A stretch of DNA of 61,058 nucleotides from the NCBI GenBank assembly GCA_016928995.1, contig JAFGJS010000134.1:1-61058 (forward strand), read 5' to 3'. Positions within the stretch are counted from its first letter, which is position 1, and each line of letters begins with the position of its first letter. The translations under genes and the position numbers were made by a program. Under the pieces are notes generated by a model. That model ran no database searches. It had not been told where the DNA came from and saw only the letters and a list, made by a program, of their open reading frames with translations. The stretch is from Candidatus Sumerlaeota bacterium. GTDB taxonomy: Bacteria > Sumerlaeota > Sumerlaeia > JAFGJS01. Positions 1-8,445 of this stretch are shown here, one piece after another.

Positions 1-644
1 ACGGAGTCCCCATCCACCAGCAGCATCGGCGTGCCGAATTCACCCGATCGCACTTGCAGCACCATGTGACCGGGATCATTGTTCATAAAGGTGTGGCAGT
101 TAAAGCATGCTGTGCTGAATGACCGATTGTGCAGCACGGCCGACTCGTCGTAGGTTTCCAGATTCCGTTGAAAGATGCCCATGTATCGCCATTGGATGCA
201 GAGGTTGATTTTCCGGTAGACCAGATAGGGATCGATCTCCTCGTTCGCGATGGTGTTTTCGATTGTCTCGAATTGCGTCCAGTTTCCGTTCTCGTCCTTC
301 ACGAGAATATCGAACTTAAGTTTTTCGCCGCGATTCGCCGCCAACAGTTTTTTCCAGCGCTGCGGAGAGATGATAATGCCAGGTTCTTTGCTATGTATTT
401 CGATGGGGCTGTCATGGGTGGAATGGATCGTCACTGCATACTCGACGCCTTTTTCATCGATCTGAAAATTTGCCGGCGCGATGTTCGGCGGAAGAACGGC
501 ATTGCAGTAATCTGGATGAATTTTCGCAGGCCGGGCGATAGCTTGTGCCGTCTCATTCTCGCGCTGTGCGACAACCCATACGGAAAGCGACAGGCTGCCA
601 AGAGCCAGATATAAGAGGATCAATAGTCTTAAACGTTGACTCAT
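1..644 (-). CDS. CxxCH-containing exported protein, C-terminus off the left edge
   Basis: Reading the minus strand from an ATG at 644 gives an open frame of about 214 codons that runs off the window. It begins with a hydrophobic signal or anchor segment (MSQRLRLLILLYLALG). A single haem-type motif, CFNCHTF, lies near residue 185, followed by a GHMVLQVR stretch. One CxxCH suggests a covalent haem c or a haem-protein-like fold outside the cytoplasm. The pattern resembles Bacteroidetes/PVC proteins that join such a motif to a beta-propeller, but that part would lie outside the window. The start overlaps the stop of the upstream membrane gene (ATGA), so the two are translationally coupled. The plus-strand ORFs here are shadows. 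Confidence 0.7.
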   Translation of the reverse strand, partial: MSQRLRLLILLYLALGSLSLSVWVVAQRENETAQAIARPAKIHPDYCNAVLPPNIAPANFQIDEKGVEYAVTIHSTHDSPIEIHSKEPGIIISPQRWKKLLAANRGEKLKFDILVKDENGNWTQFETIENTIANEEIDPYLVYRKINLCIQWRYMGIFQRNLETYDESAVLHNRSFSTACFNCHTFMNNDPGHMVLQVRSGEFGTPMLLVDGDS

Positions 645-2605
645 TGTTTCATCCCTGAAATACCGTAGATCCGATAAAAGAAATAGCTGTCGCCATACTT
701 TTCCGCGAATTCCGGGAAAGCCGCCTGTGGATCGCGTCCGTATTTGTTCATGATGTCGTCGCACGCCTTGAAGCGAGCCCTGGATTCCTGGGAGATTTTA
801 TAGCCATGCAACTCAGGCATTGCGCCGCCCATGCGGTAGCTGTGGATCAGCAAGGCCTCCTCGCACGCTCGGGGAATCCTGGTGTAATTAAAATCTCGCA
901 GCCGCGCAACATTCTTCGAGATCATCTCCACTTGGCCGGTCAGCAGGTAATGCGCCATGAGATATTCAAACGCCATTCGATTGCGTTCATTTTTTTTGAG
1001 CAAGGTTTGCAGCAGTTCGCCAAGCGTGTCTTCTTCCGTCAGGCCGATAACGTCCACCACCAGGCTGTTGTTCACCTGATCCTGATCGAGCATGATCGAA
1101 CGCGCATATTGTATTTCTTCATCGGACGACATGCTGGAATCCGCATCAAGCCGGTCCAGCAATTCCTGCGCTTCGTCCCGGTAAATAAAATCCTCGCGCA
1201 AAGCGCACAGGAAAGTGCGGGCGGACTCCGGACGGCCTTTCACAATATTGATCAGCGCTGCCAGCTTCAGCCCTTGCGGATAGTATTGCATGACCATCAA
1301 GGCGTCATAGATGTTGTTTTCGGCGTCGTTGATGCATCCGATTTCATAATAAGTTTCGCTGGCTTCCGTGGTCTTGGCCATATATTCCGCAGGGCGCAGG
1401 GCTTCATCCGGCGAGGGAGATATTTTATATAACTCCCAGCCGCTCTTCTGGGGATACATGAACATGTCGTCAAGCAAGCGGTTGCTGTGATACAGCGCGC
1501 GGTCAACGCTGTGGCAATACACAATGCTGTAATGTTCCAGGTCGATTTTGCTCGCTTCGCGCAACACCTCAGCCCACATATGATGCAGCGAATAATATTT
1601 TATGCGCAGCTCACGTTTTTCATACTGGTTGGCAGAGATCAATGGCGTTCCAAAGACAACGATCAGCACGATCATCGCTTCTATGATAGGAAAAATTCTG
1701 CGGATTTTCGATTTGGCGGAAAGCTCGTCTTCGACGGGCTTTTCATTGCCAGTCGATTCAAAAGAAGCATTGGAGGAGCGTTTTGCGATTTTGTTTGCGC
1801 AGACATCCCAACAAGCACAGAGCAATCCAGCAGTTGGGAAAAAGATATACAGAGAATAATACAATGCCGGGCCGTGATAATCGTAGATGATCGGCTCATA
1901 CGGCAAGACGCTTCGGAGCGCATCAGAGGAGTTGATGTCGAATATAAACGCGCTGGCCGCCCAGCAAAGCGGGAGAATCGAGAGCAATTGCGCCACCCCG
2001 AGATACCAACGGCGGCGTGCGAAAAATTCATAGATCACGCAAAGCGCAATAAACAGCAAATAGGCCTGCGTCGCCGCGGTATACATTATGCAGGAAAGGA
2101 GCAGAAAAAGAACGAAGCGAAACGCGGCGCGCTGGATAGGCGCATGCGCATAGAGCAACACCAACGCCAATCCGAATGCGATAGACAGATTTTCCATCTG
2201 ATAGTGATAGAAACGGCTGTATTGCATCAGAACGATCAACGCTGGAACAAAGCGCAGCCAGCGCAGCCGGTCTTGGCTGAATAACGCGATATAGCGTCCG
2301 GCGCCTAGGCACAGCAGCCACGCCGTCGCGGTGACGATCAAGGCCGCCGCCCAGGGGAAGTAAAACAGATGCAGCAGCCGCGCCGCGAGATACATCGCAG
2401 CCTCACCGGGAAAACTCGGGAAGTCCGCGTAGACATCCGAGCCAGGGATATAAGGCGGCAGCAACCAAAATGCAAAGTGGTTATGATAAATCAGAAAGGG
2501 TTCGATGACGAAAAAAACATAGCTTAAAAAAAGCGGCCAAAAGAGCAGATCGAGCAGCGGAGGTTTGAATCTCCGGAGGGATTTTTCTTCGCTCGTATTC
2601 GGCAT
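641..2605 (-). CDS. Polytopic membrane protein with large C-terminal domain, DUF6057-like
   Basis: The 654-residue protein has about eight to nine hydrophobic segments in the N-terminal ~260 residues, a further one near 310-330, and then a soluble helical C-terminal half of about 320 residues that looks TPR-like (alternating helices such as YEIGCINDAENNIYDALMVM). No catalytic motif is recognised. The topology and the coupling to a CxxCH protein resemble the DUF6057 membrane proteins of Bacteroidetes; that family name is from memory and was not tested. The ATGA overlap with the downstream gene implies one operon. The role is unknown; an envelope-associated complex with the CxxCH protein is an inference. 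Confidence 0.7.
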   Translation of the reverse strand: MPNTSEEKSLRRFKPPLLDLLFWPLFLSYVFFVIEPFLIYHNHFAFWLLPPYIPGSDVYADFPSFPGEAAMYLAARLLHLFYFPWAAALIVTATAWLLCLGAGRYIALFSQDRLRWLRFVPALIVLMQYSRFYHYQMENLSIAFGLALVLLYAHAPIQRAAFRFVLFLLLSCIMYTAATQAYLLFIALCVIYEFFARRRWYLGVAQLLSILPLCWAASAFIFDINSSDALRSVLPYEPIIYDYHGPALYYSLYIFFPTAGLLCACWDVCANKIAKRSSNASFESTGNEKPVEDELSAKSKIRRIFPIIEAMIVLIVVFGTPLISANQYEKRELRIKYYSLHHMWAEVLREASKIDLEHYSIVYCHSVDRALYHSNRLLDDMFMYPQKSGWELYKISPSPDEALRPAEYMAKTTEASETYYEIGCINDAENNIYDALMVMQYYPQGLKLAALINIVKGRPESARTFLCALREDFIYRDEAQELLDRLDADSSMSSDEEIQYARSIMLDQDQVNNSLVVDVIGLTEEDTLGELLQTLLKKNERNRMAFEYLMAHYLLTGQVEMISKNVARLRDFNYTRIPRACEEALLIHSYRMGGAMPELHGYKISQESRARFKACDDIMNKYGRDPQAAFPEFAEKYGDSYFFYRIYGISGMKQ

Positions 2606-2759
2606 AGCCGCTGCTCCCGATCCCTTTCGCCGCGGTTCACCGCGACTTCTAGAACTGATCGCGAGTATCTTCAGATTTCAACGGATTGTCAAGCCTGCCA
2701 TGTGATTCCAGCGAAGAGGGGCGTATCCTGACTTTATCCGGTGTCTTTTCTTGATCTTG

Positions 2760-2903
2760 CTCTTGCTCCTGCTCTTGCTCTGATATGCCGTCTTTTCGCA
2801 CAGCCGATAATTTCTATTCTAAGTAGCGTTAGCCAGTTGAATCCGACTTCCAAATCTGGCGTTGGAATCTGATTGAGAGTAAGAGCAAGAGCAGGAGCAA
2901 GAG
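2760..2903. repeat. Inverted hexamer repeat (GCTCTT/GCTCCT type)
   Basis: The 22-base arm at 2760-2781 and the arm at 2882-2903 are perfect reverse complements, separated by 100 bases. Each arm is a near-tandem hexamer array (GCTCTT, GCTCCT, GCTCTT, GCTCT). A related sequence lies at 61035-61058 at the far end of the window, so this is probably a dispersed repeat rather than a gene. Confidence 0.75.
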
Positions 2904-2971
2904 TCAGACGCGATATCCAGACAAACTTGAGATGTCCCCGCGTAGGATCGAAGGTTTCGTGCATGATTGCA

Positions 2972-3012
2972 GGCAGGGATGGTTTCCTTACTTTTCGGCA
3001 ACCATCCCTGCC
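2972..3012. terminator. 13-bp perfect hairpin downstream of trpB2
   Basis: GGCAGGGATGGTT at 2972-2984 pairs perfectly with 3000-3012 around a 15-base loop, and outer GCAT/ATGC tetramers can extend the stem past a bulge. It sits 33 bases after the trpB2 stop. Neither strand has a good U-run after the stem, so it may be a 3' stabilising hairpin or a non-canonical terminator. Confidence 0.45.
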
Positions 3013-3045
3013 ATGCGAGTGTGTCTCACTGTGATTAATGTATCA

Positions 3046-4410
3046 TCAGCAGCCGGCCGGTTTCGGCAGACCTTTGATGCTCTGCAACCCTTCGGCGATT
3101 TCAGCGTCGGTCAGGTCCACGTCGTTCAACTCGCCGCGCAAGTATCGGTCGTAACCCACCAGGTCCATCAGGCCGTGTCCCGACCAGTTGAACAGGATTG
3201 TTTTCTCCTTGCCCTCTTCCTTGGCTTTCCTGGCCTCGGCGACAACCGCGGCGAGCGCATGCGAAGTTTCCGGCGCGGAAATAAAGCCTTCGCTGCGCGC
3301 CCACATCACCGCCGCCTTGTAGCATTCGTTCTGCCCGATGTTCATCGGCCGGAAGAGTCCGTCCTGCACCAGGCGGCTGACCATCGGCGCCATGCCGTGA
3401 TAACGCAAACCACCTGCGTGAATCGGTTGCGGGACGAATGCATGTCCGAGTGTGTACATCGCCAGCAGCGGCGTCATCCCCGCCGTGTCGCCGTGGTCGT
3501 AAGCGAATTCTCCGCGTGTCAGGCGCGGGCAGGCCGCCGGTTCAACCGGGATGATGTCGATGTCCTTGCCGTTGATTTTATCCAGCGCATATGGAAAGGC
3601 GAGACCGGCGAAATTCGATCCGCCGCCCGCGCAGCCGATCACTACGTCCGGATAATCTCCTGCGATGGCCATCTGCTTTTGCGCCTCCAGTCCGATCACC
3701 GTCTGGTGCAGCATCACATGGTTCAGCACGCTCCCCAGCGAATACCGCGTATGTTCATCCTGAACGGCATCCTCGATAGCCTCGCTGATCGCGATCCCCA
3801 GGCTTCCGGGAGTGTCGGGATACTCTCCCAGTATCTTGCGGCCGAACGCCGTGTCGGGGCTGGGGCTGGGCACACAATTTCCGCCCCAGACCTGCATCAT
3901 CATTTTGCGAAACGGCTTCTGGTCGAAACTGATCCGCACCATGTAAACCTTGCATTCCAGGCCGAACATCGAGCACGCCATGGACAGCGCGCTGCCCCAT
4001 TGACCAGCGCCGGTTTCGGTTGTCAGTTTCTTAATGCCAAATTCCTTGTTGTAATATACCTGGGCGATCGCGGTGTTGGGCTTATGGCTGCCCGCAGGCG
4101 AAACACCCTCATTTTTGTAATAAATTTTCACCGGCGCATCGAGCAGCTTCTCAAAATTGCGCGCGCGATATAACGGCGACGGCCGCCATAGCGCCAGTTT
4201 TTCGCGGATCGGCTCCGGGATGTCGATCCAACGCTCCGTAGACATCTCCTGCTCGATGATGTTCATCGGAAAGACCTTTTCCAGGTCTTCCGGTTTGACT
4301 GGCAAATGCGCTTGATTCAACGGCGGGTCCATCGGAGTGGGCAGGTCGGCCGCAATGTTGTACCACTGCTTGGGCAGTTCCGAATCGGGCAATACAATTT
4401 TCGTGGTCAT
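3046..4410 (-). CDS. trpB2: Tryptophan synthase beta chain-like protein (TrpB2 type)
   Basis: PLP-dependent enzyme condensing indole with serine to tryptophan. At 454 residues it is longer than classical TrpB (about 400), as expected for the TrpB2 branch. The PLP lysine lies in SPAGSHKPN (K110), and the cofactor-phosphate loop GCAGGGSN is at about 259-266. TrpB2 enzymes often lack a dedicated TrpA partner, and no trpA or other trp gene is present here, so it may work alone or salvage indole. The start is the second of two tandem ATGs (4410), with AAGGA seven bases upstream; the ATG at 4413 is the alternative. A frame open further upstream lacks a ribosome-binding site. Confidence 0.9.
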   Translation of the reverse strand: MTTKIVLPDSELPKQWYNIAADLPTPMDPPLNQAHLPVKPEDLEKVFPMNIIEQEMSTERWIDIPEPIREKLALWRPSPLYRARNFEKLLDAPVKIYYKNEGVSPAGSHKPNTAIAQVYYNKEFGIKKLTTETGAGQWGSALSMACSMFGLECKVYMVRISFDQKPFRKMMMQVWGGNCVPSPSPDTAFGRKILGEYPDTPGSLGIAISEAIEDAVQDEHTRYSLGSVLNHVMLHQTVIGLEAQKQMAIAGDYPDVVIGCAGGGSNFAGLAFPYALDKINGKDIDIIPVEPAACPRLTRGEFAYDHGDTAGMTPLLAMYTLGHAFVPQPIHAGGLRYHGMAPMVSRLVQDGLFRPMNIGQNECYKAAVMWARSEGFISAPETSHALAAVVAEARKAKEEGKEKTILFNWSGHGLMDLVGYDRYLRGELNDVDLTDAEIAEGLQSIKGLPKPAGC

Positions 4411-4556
4411 CATAAAATCCTTTTTCTGGTGATATGGCAAGATGGCAGCGATCTTTGATCTGGACTCGCTTGCGCGCAAGATTTTTTTCGCGATTTCCGG
4501 TAGTTCCAGAGAGGACGTTGATGCTTGCGGAGATCTGAATTTGAAGCAAAGCGGAC

Positions 4557-4595
4557 AAAAAAAACCTGCTCGCCGATGTTGTGGCGCGCAGGTTT
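4557..4595 (-). terminator. Rho-independent terminator of the PI-PLC gene
   Basis: On the minus strand AAACCTGC (4588-4595) pairs with GCAGGTTT (4562-4569). An inner GGCG/CGCC pairing extends the stem, and a U-run follows (A-run at 4557-4564 on the plus strand). It lies about 22 bases after the PI-PLC stop codon. Confidence 0.8.
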
Positions 4596-4617
4596 GCTTG
4601 AAATCTCAATATGCTGC

Positions 4618-5928
4618 TTATGGATTTTGCACGATCCACTGCTGGTTTGTTCCGCCCCAGTAGGACCATGTGCCAACATTGCTTTCGTTCGCTGTGCCGT
4701 AAGCATCCAGGCATTGGGCGGAGGCGATGTACGGCGTGATGCGATAGTAGCCGTCGCCGACGCTCTGCATCAGGTATTTTTGCGAGTTGCCGCCCCAGTA
4801 ACTATAAAGCGCGATGTTTGTGCCATTGACCGTGCCCCAGTTCCAGACATCCGCCGAGAGGTTGCCGCTTTGCGCGGAACGGATGCTGAAGCAGCTGCTG
4901 CCAAGGTAATTAATGAGCCACTTCTGATTGGTGTTGCTCCAATAGTCGTAGATAATGACATTGCTGCCGTTACTGTTGCCGTATGCGTCCATGGCGCGTC
5001 CACTGGACACGTTGACGATTTTTTTCGTGCCGATGATGTTGCTGTTGTAGATCAAGGAGCAACGGGTGGCGTTGGCGAAATCCATGATCACGACGCCATA
5101 GCGGTTGCATATGTCATCCCCGAAATAATCCTCCAGCCATTCATTGACCTCGTCCGCCACGCCAGGGATGTCGGGAATGCCGAGGAATGAACGATAGCCG
5201 CTGGTGAAATTAAGATAGAACATGCTGGAAGAACCGGCCAGCGCTTCGTCGAAAAGGCTTTCGATGGCGGCGATTTTGTTGTCATTGGTCCAGTATGAAA
5301 CTTGATAACAATCCTGGACGCGAAGAATGCCGCAGGTGAAAGTCGTGTTGTCCGACCAGGAGGAATAAGCATTGATGCCGACCGAGCCTGAGAAGCGTCG
5401 CACCAGCACGATCTTGCCGCGGCATGCGCCCAAGGCCGGCGCGGTCGTGGTGAAATACCAAAGGCCGGAATCCTGCGCTACGTAATCGTTGAACGTCTCG
5501 GCAAAGGTTTGCGTAATGTTATAGGAATCGTACTCTTCCTTGACGCTCATGATGATGCATTCATCCGGATTGCTCGAGAGGAAACTCGAACAAGCGTCCA
5601 GCACATCGTCGAAGTTGAGATTTTGATACACGCTTCCGTGATGAATGACGAAGGAGTCTCCATAGTGCCGGCAACGAATATCCAGAAAACGCACGCCGGC
5701 GTTTAGTTGTTCGGCGATGGTTAAATCCTGGCAGATCGCCGTTCCCGATACCGACTCATATAATGCACCGGAATCATGGGTTCCGGGGATCGATAGCTGG
5801 GACAGTAAAATGCTGTCACCGATTGATGACATCCAATCGTTTCCAGCGGCAAAAACACTGGAAGGGATTGATGATAACATTAATAAAAAGAGCGCACAAC
5901 TGATGAGACCGGATACATTTTTCCTCAT
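4618..5928 (-). CDS. Secreted phosphatidylinositol-specific phospholipase C with ricin-type lectin tail
   Basis: The 436-residue protein has a signal peptide (residues 1-27, ending SVFA-A). The PI-PLC X-type barrel follows: SIPGTHDSG with catalytic H51, FLDIRCR with the conserved arginine, and VIHHGS with the second histidine H97. This matches the bacterial family that cleaves PI or GPI anchors to a cyclic inositol phosphate and diacylglycerol. Residues from about 295 to the end form a beta-trefoil lectin domain with QxW-like repeats (NQKWLI, SQKYLM, NQQWIV). The start is set by a strong GGAGGAG upstream. The gene is monocistronic with its own terminator. The carbohydrate target is unknown. 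Confidence 0.9.
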   Translation of the reverse strand: MRKNVSGLISCALFLLMLSSIPSSVFAAGNDWMSSIGDSILLSQLSIPGTHDSGALYESVSGTAICQDLTIAEQLNAGVRFLDIRCRHYGDSFVIHHGSVYQNLNFDDVLDACSSFLSSNPDECIIMSVKEEYDSYNITQTFAETFNDYVAQDSGLWYFTTTAPALGACRGKIVLVRRFSGSVGINAYSSWSDNTTFTCGILRVQDCYQVSYWTNDNKIAAIESLFDEALAGSSSMFYLNFTSGYRSFLGIPDIPGVADEVNEWLEDYFGDDICNRYGVVIMDFANATRCSLIYNSNIIGTKKIVNVSSGRAMDAYGNSNGSNVIIYDYWSNTNQKWLINYLGSSCFSIRSAQSGNLSADVWNWGTVNGTNIALYSYWGGNSQKYLMQSVGDGYYRITPYIASAQCLDAYGTANESNVGTWSYWGGTNQQWIVQNP

Positions 5929-6249
5929 AATTTCTCCTCCAAGACATTTGATTATATTCAGGGATGAAATTAGGAAAACCTAATCACCCATTATCATCAG
6001 TTTGCATCATGTATGGCTTATATATTGCAAATTATATTTTAGATGATATTTCAGCAGTCGGGACATGCTATGAATTCCATTTTTGAATGCAAGTTTTTTT
6101 TTGATGATGGCTCAAGCGGGATATATTTCTTAACATCGAAGTCGAATCAGTCATCGCGATTTTGAAGCAAATATCTTGAACAATATTGATCATCGGTTTC
6201 TGTTGAAAGCATTCGATTCATTACTGTCGTTTCCTGCATGAATATTGAT
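5929..6249. other. AT-rich intergenic region between divergent genes
   Basis: About 320 bases, markedly AT-rich, between the PI-PLC gene (minus) and the aminotransferase gene (plus). I see no ORF worth calling and no clear structured RNA. It should hold the PI-PLC promoter. Confidence 0.5.
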
Positions 6250-6278
6250 TTGACATTCTCGCGTTAAAAAATTGAAAT
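6250..6278 (+). promoter_or_regulatory. Sigma70-like promoter upstream of the aminotransferase gene
   Basis: A perfect TTGACA (6250-6255) is followed after 17 bases by TGAAAT (6273-6278, four of six consensus positions). The predicted start is near 6285. It lies about 100 bases upstream of the aminotransferase start codon. Confidence 0.5.
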
Positions 6279-6298
6279 AACAATGATTGGGGTCGCCG

Positions 6299-6318
6299 AA
6301 GCGCGAGCGCTTTTTTTT
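6299..6318 (+). terminator. Small hairpin with U-tract in the aminotransferase leader
   Basis: AAGCG (6299-6303), loop CGAG, CGCTT (6308-6312), then a T-run to 6318. The stem is short, but the shape is that of an intrinsic terminator on the plus strand. It sits only about 14 bases after the predicted transcription start and before any coding sequence, so it may be an attenuator-like element or the promoter call may be wrong. Confidence 0.4.
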
Positions 6319-6380
6319 ATCAGGCATCTCGTGCAATGGTTATTTTTAATCAGACATTCCAGAAATGGAGGAATGAATCT

Positions 6381-7289
6381 TTGAGCCGCATCGTTTACCT
6401 TGATGGGAAATTCGTGAAGGAAGAGCAAGCCAAGATCAGCGTGTTCGATCACTGCCTGTTGTATGGCGACGGCGTTTTTGAAGGCATCCGTTTGTATAAA
6501 GGCTGCGTCTTTCGTCTGCGCGAACATCTTCAGCGTCTTTATGATTCCGCCCATGCGCTGATGCTCGAGATTCCGGTCAGCATGGAAGAGATGACCTGGA
6601 TCGTCGTGGAGAGCTGCCGCCGCAACAAACTTAAAGACGGCTACATCCGCCTTGTCGTCACGCGCGGCCTCGGCACGCTCGGACTTGCGCCCTGGCTTTG
6701 CCCCAAGGCGTCGGTGATCTGCATCGCCGGCTCGATTCAGCTTTATCCCAAGGAATATTACACCAAGGGGCTCGAGATTTGCACGGTTCCCACGCGGCGC
6801 AATCATCCCGAGGTTGTGAATCCGCGGATCAAATCCTGCAACTATCTGAATAACATCATGGCCAAGATCGAGGCGCATAATAACGGCTGCATTGAGGCGC
6901 TGATGCTCGACGCCAACGGCTACGTCGCGGAATGCACCGGGGACAACGTGTTCATCCTCAAGGACGGCGTGCTGTATACTCCGCCCACTTATGTCGGCGC
7001 GTTGAAGGGGATCACGCGCGACTGCATCATGGAAGTCGCCGAAGCTGAAGGCATCACGGTGAAGGAAACGCCGATCACCCGCTTCGATGTGTTCATCGCC
7101 GACGAGATGTTCCTGACCGGAACTGCGGCTGAGGCGATTCCCGTCGTTATGGTGGACAAACGCAAGATCGGCAGCGGCAAGCCTGGCGCGATCACATTGC
7201 GTCTGATTGAAAAATTCCACGAACGCACGTCGCAGGATGGCGAACATTTAGACAAAGTCCCGAAGAGAAAACCGGCGGCGAAAAAATAA
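6381..7289 (+). CDS. ilvE: Branched-chain / D-amino-acid aminotransferase (class IV PLP enzyme)
   Basis: Fold-type IV aminotransferase, 302 residues from the chosen start. Conserved features are FVKEEQAKISVFDH...YGDGVFEG near the N-terminus, the catalytic lysine K151 in IKSCNYLNN, and DGVLYTPPTYVGALKGITRD towards the C-terminus. The likely reaction is the last transamination of Val/Leu/Ile synthesis; D-amino-acid transaminase or aminodeoxychorismate lyase are less likely relatives. I chose the TTG at 6381 because GGAGG lies nine bases upstream and the family usually begins just before xVYLDGKF. The ATG at 6336 has no ribosome-binding site. The mcsB-like gene follows 25 bases later. Confidence 0.85.
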   Translation: MSRIVYLDGKFVKEEQAKISVFDHCLLYGDGVFEGIRLYKGCVFRLREHLQRLYDSAHALMLEIPVSMEEMTWIVVESCRRNKLKDGYIRLVVTRGLGTLGLAPWLCPKASVICIAGSIQLYPKEYYTKGLEICTVPTRRNHPEVVNPRIKSCNYLNNIMAKIEAHNNGCIEALMLDANGYVAECTGDNVFILKDGVLYTPPTYVGALKGITRDCIMEVAEAEGITVKETPITRFDVFIADEMFLTGTAAEAIPVVMVDKRKIGSGKPGAITLRLIEKFHERTSQDGEHLDKVPKRKPAAKK

Positions 7290-7314
7290 ACACCGGAGCG
7301 AAAGGCAACGCGTC

Positions 7315-8376
7315 ATGGCTCCTTTCGACCTGAAAACCATCGATCGATGGATGGAACAGAGCGGTCCGCAACAGCATGTCGTGATCTCGAGCCGCATCCG
7401 CTATGCCCGCAACCTGGCGGGCATTTGTTTTCCGCCGCACGCCTCCAACAGCGAACTCAAGCAGACGTGCGAGATGGTGGACGCTGTGATGAACGGCAAA
7501 GGCGAGCTCTCCGGTTTTCAGCGGCTGCTGCTCACCGAATTGACTCCGCTGCAGCGTAATTTTCTGCGCGAAAGCCGGTTCATCACCAATGAGCTCGAAT
7601 CCGGCGGCGAGTGGCAGCGCGTATACCTGCGCCTTTCCGATAACACCGTCGTCCTGCTCAACGAGGAAGATCACCTGCGCATGTTCTGCATCCAGCCGGG
7701 ATTTCAGCTCTTTCCGATCTTGTCCCAGATCAATCCGCTGGACGACGCCTTTGCAGAACGGCTTCCGTTCGCCTGGGACGCACAACTGGGCTATCTTACC
7801 TCCTGCCCCTCGAACACGGGCACCGGCATCCGCGCTTCCGTCATGCTGCATCTCCCGGCGCTGAATATCACAGATTCGCTCAAACCGATGCTATCGCAGA
7901 TTTCTCAGCGGGGGATGGCCGTTCGCGGATGCTATGGCGAGAACACGGAGCACTTCGGCGACATTTATCAGATTTCCAACGAGCGCACCCTCGGCCAGCA
8001 GGAGGATGAGATCATCCAGGCTTTGATTTCACTGGCCGAAACGATTGTGAGAAAAGAGGACCAAGCGCGAGGGCAGCTCTTTGATAAGCATTCATCCTCT
8101 TCGCTGGATATGATCGGCCGCGCTTATGGCATACTGCGGCATACGCACGAGATCAGCTCGCGCGAGGCGATGAAATACCTCAGCCGCCTGCGTCTCGGCA
8201 TTGATCGCGGGCTGCTGCCGGGTTTGACGCATGAGCAACTCAGCAACCTCATGGTGCAAGTTCAACCTGCGCACACGTCGCTCAACGCTCCCGCGGCCAT
8301 CGAACCCAAGGAGCGCGACATCCTCCGCGCCGCCTATCTCCGCGAAGTTTTCAAGAAGATCGCTCCGCTAAACTAA
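7315..8376 (+). CDS. mcsB: Protein arginine kinase McsB-like (ATP:guanido phosphotransferase)
   Basis: The 353-residue protein belongs to the bacterial ATP:guanido phosphotransferases, whose best-studied member McsB phosphorylates arginines on proteins and marks them for ClpCP. Visible motifs are VVISSRIRYARNLAG near residues 22-36 (nucleotide-contacting arginines) and the cysteine loop LTSCPSNTGTG near residue 164. The C-terminal third matches the domain typical of McsB rather than creatine kinases. In Bacillota it sits with ctsR, mcsA and clpC; none of these is here. It follows the aminotransferase gene closely and may be co-transcribed. Substrates in this organism are unknown. Confidence 0.88.
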   Translation: MAPFDLKTIDRWMEQSGPQQHVVISSRIRYARNLAGICFPPHASNSELKQTCEMVDAVMNGKGELSGFQRLLLTELTPLQRNFLRESRFITNELESGGEWQRVYLRLSDNTVVLLNEEDHLRMFCIQPGFQLFPILSQINPLDDAFAERLPFAWDAQLGYLTSCPSNTGTGIRASVMLHLPALNITDSLKPMLSQISQRGMAVRGCYGENTEHFGDIYQISNERTLGQQEDEIIQALISLAETIVRKEDQARGQLFDKHSSSSLDMIGRAYGILRHTHEISSREAMKYLSRLRLGIDRGLLPGLTHEQLSNLMVQVQPAHTSLNAPAAIEPKERDILRAAYLREVFKKIAPLN

Positions 8377-8395
8377 ATAGACAACGTTAAATCAG

Positions 8396-8421
8396 CAGGA
8401 GCGGCGTTACAGCCGCTCCTG
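8396..8421. terminator. Palindromic hairpin between convergent mcsB and lacI-type genes
   Basis: A perfect 10-bp stem CAGGAGCGGC (8396-8405) / GCCGCTCCTG (8412-8421) with a six-base loop, 20 bases after the mcsB stop and 25 bases before the convergent regulator's stop. It probably terminates both directions. The U-tract is weak, and it also has the look of a dispersed GC-rich palindrome. Confidence 0.6.
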
Positions 8422-8445
8422 AAGTAAATTTTATAGCGATGGATT

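Larger units (their letters stand above)
2606..3045. other. Intergenic region with inverted repeats
   Basis: This 440-base stretch separates the membrane-protein gene from trpB2. I see no convincing gene in it; the short ORFs come from low-complexity hexamer repeats. It holds a 22-bp inverted repeat pair made of GCTCTT-type hexamers and, closer to trpB2, a perfect 13-bp hairpin. The promoter of the 641-2605 gene should lie in its left part, but I cannot assign boxes. Confidence 0.5.

Noticed and set aside
129-614. 161-residue plus-strand ORF at the left edge
   Set aside because: The minus strand gives a better protein with signal sequence, CxxCH motif and coupling to its neighbour.
2750-2910. 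CRISPR array
   Set aside because: The repeated hexamers have no direct-repeat/spacer periodicity and no cas gene is near; the arms are inverted, not direct.
2932-4173. 413-residue plus-strand ORF over trpB2
   Set aside because: Antisense shadow of a conserved enzyme, rich in His/Arg as expected of a reversed GC-rich frame.
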